Made by a program: the position numbers and the translations under genes
Part shown: in pieces, positions 26,697 through 35,348 of the stretch
How positions within the stretch are numbered: the stretch's first letter is position 1
Layout: each line of letters starts with the position of its first letter
The notes under the pieces: model-generated
The model's database searches: none
What the model was told of the DNA's origin: nothing
What the model saw: the letters and a program-made list of their open reading frames with translations, nothing else
Origin: Aequorivita xiaoshiensis
GTDB taxonomy: Bacteria; Bacteroidota; Bacteroidia; Flavobacteriales; Flavobacteriaceae
DNA length: 64,000 bases
Direction of reading: 5' to 3'
Assembly: GCF_022008395.1 (NCBI RefSeq)
Contig: NZ_JAIRBB010000008.1
Span: forward strand, 50,094-114,093

Positions 26697-27233
26697 TTAG
26701 TAAACAGGATTGCCAGCTTTTAAATAGTGACTCCAACGTCTAGAAAATGTGTGGATATTTTCGGTTTCCTTCCCATTAGAATCAAGAACCATATAGCCTT
26801 TATTTTTCCATTCAAAGATTCCACCATAAAGGTTTTTTACATTTGAAAAGCCTACAACTTTTAATTTTTCACCAATTCTTTCAGAACGTATTCCAACCGA
26901 ACAATATACTACTATAGGTGTTTCTCTATCTAAATTTTGAAGAAACTTATCTTCCGAGGAAAACTTGTCAAAACCGATGTTTTTTGCTGAAGCAATATGA
27001 CTTACATTAAATTCATTTGCTTCTCGCGTATCTAAAACAACTACTGAATTTTCTATTAATAAAATCTGTAGTTCCGCAACAGAAATATAAGGGATGCTAC
27101 CTGAGTTGTTTTGTTGCAATAGTATATCTAAACTTTTTTGAGTTTGGCCGCTTGCAACACTAAATCCGAAGAGGAAAATTACGATAATGTAACTTTTTAT
27201 ACATAGACTAGCACTTGTACTTAACTGTTTCAT
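26697..27233 (-). CDS. Exported rhodanese-domain protein
   Basis: A 178-residue protein with an N-terminal signal or membrane segment (about residues 12-30) and one rhodanese domain with active-site Cys111 in CSVGIRS. It begins 3 bases after the ArsS gene stop. It may deliver sulfane sulfur or bind arsenic as a persulfide or thiolate outside the cytoplasm. Its repeated presence beside ArsS in Bacteroidota suggests a role in that pathway; this is from memory and not verified here. Confidence 0.82.
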   Translation of the reverse strand: MKQLSTSASLCIKSYIIVIFLFGFSVASGQTQKSLDILLQQNNSGSIPYISVAELQILLIENSVVVLDTREANEFNVSHIASAKNIGFDKFSSEDKFLQNLDRETPIVVYCSVGIRSERIGEKLKVVGFSNVKNLYGGIFEWKNKGYMVLDSNGKETENIHTFSRRWSHYLKAGNPVY

Positions 27234-27236
27234 TAT

Positions 27237-28313
27237 TTATTCTGTAACTGTCCCTTGGCAACTACTTCCTGCACCAGCTGTACATCCATAGCAATGCTGA
27301 GAAATCACAATGTTTCTGTTGTTTAATATTTCCTCATTGTATTCAGAGATGTGTTGGATTTTGCTAGATACCTTTAATTCTAACATTTGATTGAAATCAC
27401 AATCATATAAATATCCGTCCCAACTTATAGAAATGGTATTCCTACACATTACGTTTTTAACAGCAGCTGGATTGTATGCGTCCACTAATGAATACATATA
27501 ATCTTCATAGTTATCCGAAGCTATTAAATAATCGAGAAACCTTGAAATGGGCAAGTTTGTAATCGCAAATAGGTTGTGAAATTGAATATTAAAATCTTCA
27601 AGTAGTGCTTTTTTAAAATCTTTTTCCATGCTAGCTTGATTGCTAGGAAGAAATGCTCCGCTAGGATTATAAACTAAATCTAACCGTAATTCGCTATTTG
27701 GCATCCCATAGCCCACAGCATTGAGATCTCGTAGCGCTTTTATAGATTGGTCGAATACGCCTTCTCCACGTTGTTTGTCGGTTTTGCCACGCGTCCAATG
27801 AGGCATACTGCTTATAATGTGAACATTGTGTTTTTTAAAAAATTCAGGTAAATCGTGATACTTTTTATTAGCTCGGATAATAGTAAGATTACTTCTTACT
27901 ATAAAATCTTTTATGCCAACCTTGCTAGCCTCTTCTACAAACCAGCGAAAATTGGGGTTCATTTCTGGCGCTCCACCGGTGAGGTCTAAGGTATGTGCTC
28001 CCGTGTTTTTTATTACATTCAAACACTGCTCCATAGTTTCCCGCGTCATTATTTCTTTTCTGTCCGGCCCTGCATCTACATGACAATGTTCGCAAACCTG
28101 ATTACACATATAACCAACATTGATTTGTAGAATTTCTAAACCTTTTGGTCGTAGCGGAAATTGATTTGTTTCGTTTATTTTTTCAGAAAAAGTAGGAAGT
28201 TCTCCGTTAGCAAAAATACCATTGGAGAGTTTTTCGAGTTGTTTATTCGCTACAGCAAGCTCACTATTGCGCCTGTGGAGTGATTGTTGTTTTTTCTTTT
28301 TCTCTTTCAGCAT
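27237..28313 (-). CDS. arsS: Arsenosugar biosynthesis-type radical SAM protein ArsS
   Basis: A radical SAM enzyme of 358 residues. The cluster motif is C70-x3-C74-x2-C77 (YMCNQVCEHC), with LDLTGGAPEMNPNF as the SAM-binding strand. The C-terminal Cys-rich domain carries CYGCTAGAGSSC (C341, C344, C352), typical of ArsS, where some homologues have selenocysteine; here the codons are TGC and TGT. ArsS joins the 5'-deoxyadenosyl group to a methylated arsenical, forming the nucleoside precursor of arsenosugars. The substrate here is inferred from family identity and partners. Confidence 0.88.
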   Translation of the reverse strand: MLKEKKKKQQSLHRRNSELAVANKQLEKLSNGIFANGELPTFSEKINETNQFPLRPKGLEILQINVGYMCNQVCEHCHVDAGPDRKEIMTRETMEQCLNVIKNTGAHTLDLTGGAPEMNPNFRWFVEEASKVGIKDFIVRSNLTIIRANKKYHDLPEFFKKHNVHIISSMPHWTRGKTDKQRGEGVFDQSIKALRDLNAVGYGMPNSELRLDLVYNPSGAFLPSNQASMEKDFKKALLEDFNIQFHNLFAITNLPISRFLDYLIASDNYEDYMYSLVDAYNPAAVKNVMCRNTISISWDGYLYDCDFNQMLELKVSSKIQHISEYNEEILNNRNIVISQHCYGCTAGAGSSCQGTVTE

Positions 28314-28361
28314 AGAATGTTTTAATTGAATTCCTATAAAAGAATCAGTAGTCGTTGAAAT

Positions 28362-28700
28362 TTATCCGTCTAACTTATTTACTTTATTCATCATCATTAC
28401 GCCGTGGACAAGTGTGGCACCGCTTTTTATAGCTGCGCCAACGTGTACGGCTTCCATCATTTCTTCTTTAGTAACACCTCGTTGAAGGCTGTCTTTAGTA
28501 TAGGCATCTATGCAGTAAGGGCACTGTTCTGTATGTGCAACTGCAAGCGCTATTAAAGCCTTTTCACGAGCGGTAAGTGCGCCTTCTTCAAAAACTTTTC
28601 CGTAGTATTCAAAAAATTTCTCTCCAAGCTCTTCACTCCATTCAGTGATTTTACCAAATTTTCTTAAATCCTTAGGGTCGTAATAATTATCTGAAGCCAT
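28362..28700 (-). CDS. Arsenosugar-cluster peroxidase-like protein (carboxymuconolactone decarboxylase/AhpD fold)
   Basis: A 112-residue AhpD-fold protein with the redox motif C60-P-Y-C63 and the helical AREKALIALAVAHTEQCPYC signature. It is the first gene of the operon. A small AhpD-like protein of this kind regularly accompanies ArsS. It could act as a peroxidase or reductant for arsenic species. Upstream, TATATTTA on the complementary strand near 28755 may be its -7 box. Confidence 0.86.
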   Translation of the reverse strand: MASDNYYDPKDLRKFGKITEWSEELGEKFFEYYGKVFEEGALTAREKALIALAVAHTEQCPYCIDAYTKDSLQRGVTKEEMMEAVHVGAAIKSGATLVHGVMMMNKVNKLDG

Positions 28701-28805
28701 TTTATTATAAATTTATGTATTTGAAGATAATCGTATCGTCATTTTATGTAAATATAGATAAGTAGTTTTTGAAAACGATAGGTGTTAACTAAAGTTTCAA
28801 ACTTT

Positions 28806-29561
28806 TTAATCGAAAGAATAAACTACCCCTGTTGTTAGTTCGTATTGGGAATTAGGAATTCCTTCGGCAGGGATTTCATCGTAATTAAAAGTGTAGGTGG
28901 TTTTAAAACTAAAATTTTTGAAGAGATGAACCAATAATGATGTTTGAGAGGAAACTCTATAATCGTCTGTTATACTTTTTAGCATAGGTTGGTAATAGGT
29001 AGTGCTAATTACTGTTAGGTAGTCTTGAGGATAAAGACTAAATGAAAAGTAAATAGATCCTCTTATTCCTTTTTTAATTGGATTGAGAATGTCATCTCGT
29101 TTTTCGTGTTCATACATCAGTAAAGTTCCTAAATAGAATTTATAGTCTTCTAGCTGTGTTAGTTTGAAACGCGGTCCCGTTCCTACAAGGCCACGAAAAT
29201 CGATTTTGGAAACTTTATTGTATTGCCCTTGACCAAAAACTTCCCAGGTTATGTTTGGGAAAAGATTGTAGTTATAGCGAAGATGTTGAATACCTCTGTT
29301 TTCAAATTTATCACCTTCAATTCTTTGAAATTCTATTTCATTTTTAAGAAGGACTAAATGTCGATTCATTTTGTATTGTACGTGAATGTTATTCTTTATA
29401 CTCAGCTTGTCATTAACATCACGTTTTAAGGCAAAGTCTAAACTAGTTGACCCTGAAAATCCAGATGTGTCTGTAACTCTTCTAAAAGATTCGGCATTTA
29501 TAACTTGGGCGCTTATATTGAAAGATAATAGAAGGAATAAGGGTAATAAAATATACTTCAT
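28806..29561 (-). CDS. DUF481-type outer-membrane protein
   Basis: A 251-residue exported beta-barrel protein from ATG 29561 (MKYILLPLFLLLSFNISAQ signal peptide; an ATG two codons earlier is possible). The alternating aromatic and polar strands and final ELTTGVVYSFD are typical of DUF481 outer-membrane proteins. The function is unknown. It follows the DUF488 gene in the same direction with a short gap. Confidence 0.75.
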   Translation of the reverse strand: MKYILLPLFLLLSFNISAQVINAESFRRVTDTSGFSGSTSLDFALKRDVNDKLSIKNNIHVQYKMNRHLVLLKNEIEFQRIEGDKFENRGIQHLRYNYNLFPNITWEVFGQGQYNKVSKIDFRGLVGTGPRFKLTQLEDYKFYLGTLLMYEHEKRDDILNPIKKGIRGSIYFSFSLYPQDYLTVISTTYYQPMLKSITDDYRVSSQTSLLVHLFKNFSFKTTYTFNYDEIPAEGIPNSQYELTTGVVYSFD

Positions 29562-29585
29562 GGTCAAGAAAGTAATAGGTTACGA

Positions 29586-29942
29586 TTATTTGTCTACTTT
29601 ATTTTCAAGGTGCTTCTTTAATACAATTGCTTGATTGTGTTTTGTGTCCTTAGCGGCAAACAAAAGAGTAAGTTTGTTTTTTTTACTTTTTTGAATAAGC
29701 TCAGTTACCAAATCCGAATGCTTTTCAAGTTCACTATTGTATTTTTTTGAAAAGTCATTAAAGCGTCCTTCTTTATGATTGAACCATTTTCGAAGATCTG
29801 AGGATGGAGCAATTTCCTTCATCCATTTGTCAAGCTTTGCTTCTTTTTTACTTACGCCTCTAGGCCATATACGGTCTACTAAAACCCTATAGCCATCATC
29901 CTTAGATGCTTCTTCATAAATTCTTTTAATTTGAATATCCAC
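29586..29942 (-). CDS. DUF488 family protein (YeaO-like)
   Basis: A small soluble protein with the family core DGYRVLVDRIWPRGVSKKEAKLDKWMKEIAPS and a WFNH motif, ending near LLFAAKDTKHNQA. No ATG fits the N terminus; GTG at 29942 gives VDIQIKRIYEE, which matches homologues, while GTG at 29978 would add 12 residues. The biochemical role is unknown, though an Fe or nucleic-acid role has been proposed for relatives. Confidence 0.8.
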   Translation of the reverse strand: MDIQIKRIYEEASKDDGYRVLVDRIWPRGVSKKEAKLDKWMKEIAPSSDLRKWFNHKEGRFNDFSKKYNSELEKHSDLVTELIQKSKKNKLTLLFAAKDTKHNQAIVLKKHLENKVDK

Positions 29943-30018
29943 AACTACAAGTTTTTGTATCCCAATTTCAAACCTCACTATTATCCTTTACCAACTTATT
30001 GTTGGTTAACAATCCAAG

Positions 30019-30924
30019 TTATTCCCCCCAAGAAGCGAGTTCTTCTTTAGACCAAAGGTTAGGAAAAAACTTACGCTGCTGGTATTTTGGATGCAGGTAT
30101 TTTTTCCATTCCGAACCACCAGTAGCGGTCTTATTTTCACCTTTACTGTCAAGATAATGTTGTGCAGTATCCAAATGAACTAATGGCCAAGCTACATTGT
30201 AAAAATGGTCGAACTGTTTTAGTTTTTCCTTTAGCTCATCAGAAGGGTTGTCCATTTGCATCACTCTTTCTTCAAGAGTTTTACCTTTAAGTTTCTTGGC
30301 TAAAGATTTAAAATCGTCTTCGTATTTTTCTATAAATTGGATAAGGGTTAATGTTTTTTTGCCTGTTTTCCTGTTATATCCAGCATCTTTCCAATATAGA
30401 TTTTCAAAATAATCGTCTAAAGTAGGATTTTCAGGTAATCTTTCTTGCCCCTTGCTATTCACCAAGTTTTCAAGTTTAGTGCTATATAATTCTAAATAGC
30501 GGAAGGAAGCACTTTGGAATCCGCTAGCAGGTGTAAGTGTAGATCTGAAGATGTTATAGTCTTCATAGCTCATTCCTTCTTTCATAATATCGAAAGAGGT
30601 GATAAGCATTCTTGTATACCTTTTTAGTCTATCTAGTTTTGTAATCCAAATCTCTTCTGAAAGGTTTTCACCTTCTGAAAGTTGTTTGATTTCGTGTATC
30701 ATCATTTTTAAAGTAAGCTCTGTTACTTGATGATACATAACAAAAATCTCTTCGTCTTTATAATCAGTTCGAGTTTTTTGCAGCGATAGTAGCGTATCTA
30801 CTTGTATATAATCCCAATAATTAATTGGTTTTGCTTGTAGCAATCCTTTTAGGTATGTTTCAGGATTTTCACCAAGATTGGTGTATTTTTCTACAAGGGC
30901 TTCAATAAGTTCTTTATTATCCAT
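30019..30924 (-). CDS. kynA: Tryptophan 2,3-dioxygenase
   Basis: A haem enzyme opening the indole ring of Trp to N-formylkynurenine. The 301-residue protein shows the substrate-site motif FVMYHQVTELTLKMM (His65), TLTPASGFQSASFRYLE with its substrate-binding Arg, and VHLDTAQHYL followed by ATGGSEWKKYL. The long form of the family is retained. It is divergent from nothing close; the upstream gap carries the PpiD terminator. Kynurenine-pathway partners are not in the window, but the trp biosynthetic operon is, 12 kb away. Confidence 0.92.
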   Translation of the reverse strand: MDNKELIEALVEKYTNLGENPETYLKGLLQAKPINYWDYIQVDTLLSLQKTRTDYKDEEIFVMYHQVTELTLKMMIHEIKQLSEGENLSEEIWITKLDRLKRYTRMLITSFDIMKEGMSYEDYNIFRSTLTPASGFQSASFRYLELYSTKLENLVNSKGQERLPENPTLDDYFENLYWKDAGYNRKTGKKTLTLIQFIEKYEDDFKSLAKKLKGKTLEERVMQMDNPSDELKEKLKQFDHFYNVAWPLVHLDTAQHYLDSKGENKTATGGSEWKKYLHPKYQQRKFFPNLWSKEELASWGE

Positions 30925-31005
30925 GATGATTAGATGTGTCTTTTTCTTTGTTTTTAAAAATAAAGAATTTTTATAGTATGGTTTGTTAAAAAATGCTTTT
31001 TAAAG

Positions 31006-31041
31006 AAAAGCCCCGTTACAAAAAAATGCAACAGGGCTTTT
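31006..31041 (-). terminator. Terminator after the PpiD-like gene
   Basis: AAAAGCCC (31006-31013) pairs with GGGCTTTT (31034-31041), and GTT with AAC inside, with one mismatch. On the minus strand the hairpin lies 22 bases after the stop codon. Confidence 0.8.
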
Positions 31042-31063
31042 AAAATTTATATGAAATTAGCGA

Positions 31064-33178
31064 CTAGTAAAAGTTAGCGCGATTATCTTCAATTTCTGCT
31101 TTCTTTTTAAGTGCGTTATAAACTGCATTCTGTGCTCCAGGTACAGTTTGATTACTCATTTGGTTTGCATAATTTGCATACGATTCCATTTTTGGAGCAG
31201 GGTTGAAGGCAGTTACTTTTATTTTGTATACACCTTTATTTCCATCTATCAATTCAGTAGTTTCGCCAGGTTTAGTACCAAAAGCAATTCCTACAGCCTT
31301 AGGTTCTCTGCTTGCACCAATTGTTGGAGCAGCCATATTTACACCTGTTGCAGTTTGAACAATTACTCCTTGACTTTTAGCAATTTCGTCTAAGGTAGTA
31401 CCAGTAATTGACTCACGTATCATTTTCGCTTTTTTCTCGTTGCGTAAAATTGGAATAACTCTACTAGAAGCATCTGCAACACTCATTAATCCTTTTTCGT
31501 TTTTACGTGTAACCTGAGCGATTACATATCCGTTTGGTACACTGAAACGTTTTGTGTCACCAACCTTAGTGTCTTTTTCAAAAGCCCAGTTGATAATTGA
31601 CCTGTTATCTCCGATACCAGGGATATTAGAATCCATTTTACCTAATTTATTTACTGGTTTTACTTCAAGATTGCTAGCTTTAGCTAATTCGTTAAAGTCT
31701 CCGTCTTTTGCAGCAAGCTCAAATTTAGACGCGTCAGAAAATACGTTGTTTATTGTTTTATCTGAAGGCTCTACAGCTTTCACAACTGTCGCAAGTTTAA
31801 GAGCTTTTTTAGCAGCTGATTGCTTTCCTACTTCAACAATATGGAAACCGAAATCTGTTTCTACTAAACCTACCGTTCCTGTTGGATTGTTGAAGATAAA
31901 CTCGTCAAATGGAGGAACCATTCTACCTGGAGTAGAGTTTCCTAAATCTCCTCCGTTAGTTGCAGATCCATCATCAGAAAATTCTTCAGCAAGTTCAGCG
32001 AATTTAGATTTGTCTCTTTTAACAACACTTAAAAGGCTGTCTGCTAATTTTCTAGCTTCTTCTTTAGTTTTAGTGATTGTTTCTGGAGCACGCATTGTAC
32101 CAACATATCTAATTAAGATGTGCTTAGACTCGGTAGAATCTGGCATTTGCTTAGTGTCTAATACTTTTGTAAGGTAAAGAGAGTGATCTACTTTAAATGG
32201 TCCGTAAACATCACCTTTATTAAGGTTAATTAAGTTTTCTGCCTCCGATGCAGGAAGATCTTTTTTGAATAACCATTGGTCAAAGAAAGGAACGTCTGAA
32301 TTTGCATTTACAAATTCTTCGTAATCGTTGGTGTTTCTAAACCCAGGAATGGTATCGTTAGATTTTGTGTCTTGGTTAAACTCAACTTTGTCGTTTAATA
32401 AAGCAGTGATTTCAGCCTTAGCTTCTTCAGAATCAGATTCTGATGGAGTTTCTTCGTAAAATACATATTGGATATCTGCTTGCGCCTCTACCTTATAGTC
32501 GTTAGCGTGAGCCGACACATATTTTTTAATCTCATCTTCAGACACTTTAACTTCTTCATCTGCAATTTTAGTGTAAGGCACTAAAACATACTGAAGATTT
32601 AAATTGTCGTTTTTATAATGGTATTCTTGTTCACCTTCAGCAATAGTTGCGCGTAATCCGCCCATGATCATATTGTTATAGGTTGTTTGAACTACATTGT
32701 TGGCTATGTTTTCTTCAAAAGTTAGCCATTGTGCATACATTTGAGGTGATGAAGCTTTAATGCTGGCAATGTATTCTTGAATTTTAGCGTCATCAACCTG
32801 TCCTGCCTCATTTAAAAATGTAGGGTTATTTGCTAAAGCAGTTTTTAATGCATTATCAATTTGAGCTTTTTCTGCAGTTATACCTACTTTCTCAATTTGC
32901 TCTTCCATGATTACACGGCGTAATTCACGATCCCAAACCATATTCATAGCTTGTGTAGCGTTTGCATTAGGACCCATATTACGTTGGGTTGCCTCTACTT
33001 GCTCCATGAAGCTTTGTCTTGGAATTTCATTACCATTTACCGTTGCAATGGTATCTTGACCTTTAGGTCCTGTGCTTCCTTTTGATATTATATCGCTTAA
33101 AATAAAGGCGAAAAGTGCTAATGCGATAATAAGGATAAGAAATATCCCTCTTTTTCTAATGCTGTTTAAGATTGCCAT
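31064..33178 (-). CDS. PpiD/SurA-like periplasmic peptidyl-prolyl isomerase chaperone
   Basis: A 704-residue membrane-anchored chaperone: an N-terminal transmembrane helix (about 10-29), a SurA-like N domain (DTIATVNGNEIPRQSFMEQV), a central parvulin domain around residues 345-455 (SKHILIRYVG, FAELAEEFSDDGSATNGGDLG, FGFHIVEV), and a long C-terminal region. It probably helps fold outer-membrane proteins. It is preceded by a good promoter of its own, yet it stands at the end of the coaX-lptC run of genes, all reading the same way. Confidence 0.9.
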   Translation of the reverse strand: MAILNSIRKRGIFLILIIALALFAFILSDIISKGSTGPKGQDTIATVNGNEIPRQSFMEQVEATQRNMGPNANATQAMNMVWDRELRRVIMEEQIEKVGITAEKAQIDNALKTALANNPTFLNEAGQVDDAKIQEYIASIKASSPQMYAQWLTFEENIANNVVQTTYNNMIMGGLRATIAEGEQEYHYKNDNLNLQYVLVPYTKIADEEVKVSEDEIKKYVSAHANDYKVEAQADIQYVFYEETPSESDSEEAKAEITALLNDKVEFNQDTKSNDTIPGFRNTNDYEEFVNANSDVPFFDQWLFKKDLPASEAENLINLNKGDVYGPFKVDHSLYLTKVLDTKQMPDSTESKHILIRYVGTMRAPETITKTKEEARKLADSLLSVVKRDKSKFAELAEEFSDDGSATNGGDLGNSTPGRMVPPFDEFIFNNPTGTVGLVETDFGFHIVEVGKQSAAKKALKLATVVKAVEPSDKTINNVFSDASKFELAAKDGDFNELAKASNLEVKPVNKLGKMDSNIPGIGDNRSIINWAFEKDTKVGDTKRFSVPNGYVIAQVTRKNEKGLMSVADASSRVIPILRNEKKAKMIRESITGTTLDEIAKSQGVIVQTATGVNMAAPTIGASREPKAVGIAFGTKPGETTELIDGNKGVYKIKVTAFNPAPKMESYANYANQMSNQTVPGAQNAVYNALKKKAEIEDNRANFY

Positions 33179-33186
33179 TTGATGTT

Positions 33187-33219
33187 CAAATTTATAGGTG
33201 GCGAAAATAGCATTTTCAA
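33187..33219 (-). promoter_or_regulatory. Promoter of the PpiD-like gene
   Basis: On the minus strand TTG (33219-33217), a 22-base spacer and a perfect TAAATTTG (33194-33187) stand just before the ATG at 33178. The 5' untranslated region would be only a few bases. Confidence 0.7.
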
Positions 33220-33265
33220 CTCATTAATAAAAACTAAATTGAAAAAAGTGGTGATTATTTAATTT

Positions 33266-34519
33266 CTAATCTTCGCCTATGTTTCTAACTTCTACTAGTT
33301 CTATCTTGGTACTAGATACTTCTAGTATAGTGAAAAGGTGATTATCTATCTCTACGGTTTCGCCTTTATCGGGAATCTCTTCGGTGAAATTAACTATCAA
33401 TCCGCCTAACGTTTCGTAGTTTTCACTTTCGTTTAGATTTAAATCGTAATTTTCATTTATGTAATCTACTTCTAATCGTGCAGAGAATTTGTAGTGGTCT
33501 TCTCCGAGTTTTTCTTCGATTAAAGCGATACTATCGTGTTCATCTTCAATGTCGCCAAAAAGTTCTTCAATAATATCTTCTACTGTAATTATTCCGCTTG
33601 TTCCACCATATTCGTCAATAACTACTGCTATACTTTTTCTTTTTTTACTAAGAACGGCAAGCACGTCTTTAATGAGCATAGTTTCAGGAACAAAAATCAC
33701 AGGCATCAAAACCTTTTTAATGGTTGATGGTTTTTTGAAAAGTTCGAAGGAGTGAACATAGCCCAAAATGTCGTCTATGTTTTCTTTGTAAATTAAAATC
33801 TTAGAAAACCCAGTTTCAGTAAATATTTTAGCTAGTTCTTTTGGGGAAGTATCAATATCTACGGCTACAATTTCAGTTCTTGGAATCATTGCTTCTCTAG
33901 ATTTAACTTCAGAAAAGTCTAGTGCGTTTTGAAAGATTTGAATTTCCGAATCCATTTCTTCTTTGGTTTCGGCTATATCCATTTGCTCAGAAATATAATT
34001 TCCTAGCTCTAGCTTACTAAAGCTTAATTGAACAGTATCTCCTTCAGTTTTAAAAACGAATTTTAAAACTAGGTCTGAAATCCAGATTATAAATTCTGAA
34101 ATCAATGAAAAAAGAACATAGAAAAAATAGGCGGGAACCGCGAATATTTTCACTAAGTTGTTGGCGTAGATTTGAAAAAACACCTTCGGAAGAAACTCCG
34201 CAGTCATTAAAATTACTAATGTTGATATAATGGTTTGAATTAATAAACCGCTAAATCCAGCGAGCGGAATATAATTCATGAGTAAATCACCCATATAGAA
34301 ACCATATATAACTAGCGCAATATTGTTTCCGACGAGCATTGTAGCAATAAACTTTGAAGGGCGTTTTGTTATTTTTTTTAAAACTCCAGCTAAAAAGTTG
34401 TTTTGCTTTTTTTCAATTTCGATATGGATTTTATTGGAAGAAACGTAGGCTATTTCCATCCCCGAAAAAAATGCGGAGAGAATTAACATTGTAAATATTA
34501 TTATAATGCTATAATCCAT
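33266..34519 (-). CDS. CNNM/CorC-type transporter-associated protein (DUF21-CBS-CorC)
   Basis: A 417-residue protein: DUF21 membrane domain with several helices in the first 140 residues (SAFFSGMEIAYVSSNK at its start), two CBS domains at about 205-320 (MIPRTEIVAVD, VVIDEYGGTSGIITVEDIIEELFGDI), and a C-terminal CorC_HlyC domain. The family is linked to Mg2+/Co2+ transport; GldE of gliding bacteria is a relative, but gldD is not adjacent, so that name is not used. Confidence 0.88.
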   Translation of the reverse strand: MDYSIIIIFTMLILSAFFSGMEIAYVSSNKIHIEIEKKQNNFLAGVLKKITKRPSKFIATMLVGNNIALVIYGFYMGDLLMNYIPLAGFSGLLIQTIISTLVILMTAEFLPKVFFQIYANNLVKIFAVPAYFFYVLFSLISEFIIWISDLVLKFVFKTEGDTVQLSFSKLELGNYISEQMDIAETKEEMDSEIQIFQNALDFSEVKSREAMIPRTEIVAVDIDTSPKELAKIFTETGFSKILIYKENIDDILGYVHSFELFKKPSTIKKVLMPVIFVPETMLIKDVLAVLSKKRKSIAVVIDEYGGTSGIITVEDIIEELFGDIEDEHDSIALIEEKLGEDHYKFSARLEVDYINENYDLNLNESENYETLGGLIVNFTEEIPDKGETVEIDNHLFTILEVSSTKIELVEVRNIGED

Positions 34520-34586
34520 AGGTTGCTCAAAGGTCAGAATTTAGAATCCAATATTCAAAATTACAAGTTTGTAATTTTAAAATGAC

Positions 34587-34781
34587 TTATTTGTCTTGGT
34601 TATTCATCTTTTTTCTAAAGTTTCTTTTAAAGAAAAACATCCCAATTGCAACTACAGCAAAAAACAAATATAAATAGGCACGGCTTCTATCGTCACTCCA
34701 ATTGTTTACGGTTTCGTATATAAAAAACACTGCAACGGCAAGGTATGCGTATTCAAAAAACAAGTAAGCTTTACTTAACAT
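34587..34781 (-). CDS. Small membrane protein between lptC and the CNNM gene
   Basis: A 64-residue protein with two predicted helices (about 4-22 and 33-51) and a basic tail (KRNFRKKMNNQDK). Its start overlaps the end of lptC by 11 bases, so translation is likely coupled. The function is unknown; position suggests a part in the LPS export operon. Confidence 0.75.
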   Translation of the reverse strand: MLSKAYLFFEYAYLAVAVFFIYETVNNWSDDRSRAYLYLFFAVVAIGMFFFKRNFRKKMNNQDK

Positions 34782-35346
34782 CTTCGGTTTTATTTTTATC
34801 GATTAATTGGACGCCTTCATTTTTTCGTGAAGAAAAAATTGTGAAGTCTTGATTTCCATCAAATCTTCCTCCGTTATTATAGGAGCCATCCTTAAATTTT
34901 ATTTGGTAGGGTTGGTCTGTAAATACCCATTGATTTTTTTGATCCCAATAAAGCTGTTGAGCCTTAAGTATAACACTATCTGCTGTTACAATAACAACAT
35001 TTTCACGCAAATCTACCAATCCTGTACCGTCATATTGAATAGCGTAATCAGAATTTACAGTACTTTTTTTACCTTCCTTATCCCAAAATTTAACTTCAAT
35101 TCCATTTGGAAATTCTTTGTATGGAAATTTTTGGTTGGAAAAATCAAGTAATTTTTCAGCTAAAAGGTTGGTAATAAGTTTGCCCGAATCTGTGTATTTA
35201 AAATTTATGCCTTCACCTTCTGCGATAGGTGCACCATCAGATAGTGTGAGTTTTTTAACGTTTTTGTAATTGCTTTCACATGCAAAAAGCGTGATGACCA
35301 TAATTATGGCCATCACGCTTTTAACAATATTTAATGCTGTGTTCAT
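34771..35346 (-). CDS. lptC: LPS export ABC transporter periplasmic protein LptC
   Basis: A 191-residue protein with a lipoprotein-like signal (VMAIIMVITLFACES, Cys23) instead of the transmembrane anchor of E. coli LptC. The body shows the repeated beta-strand pattern of an OstA/LptC fold (GINFKYTDSGKLITNLLAEKL, then YDGTGLVDLRENVVIVTADS). LptC bridges the LptB2FG extractor to LptA and carries LPS across the periplasm. It starts 2 bases after the TPR gene. Confidence 0.88.
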   Translation of the reverse strand: MNTALNIVKSVMAIIMVITLFACESNYKNVKKLTLSDGAPIAEGEGINFKYTDSGKLITNLLAEKLLDFSNQKFPYKEFPNGIEVKFWDKEGKKSTVNSDYAIQYDGTGLVDLRENVVIVTADSVILKAQQLYWDQKNQWVFTDQPYQIKFKDGSYNNGGRFDGNQDFTIFSSRKNEGVQLIDKNKTEDVK

Positions 35347-35348
35347 TC

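Noticed and set aside
31554..32177. A 207-codon open frame on the plus strand inside the PpiD-like gene
   Set aside because: It is exactly antisense to a well-supported gene and shows Ser/Leu-rich composition typical of reverse-strand shadows.
33266..34519. Naming the CNNM/CorC protein GldE
   Set aside because: GldE belongs to the same family but is usually next to gldD; here the neighbours are lptC and a PpiD-like gene, so the general family name is safer.
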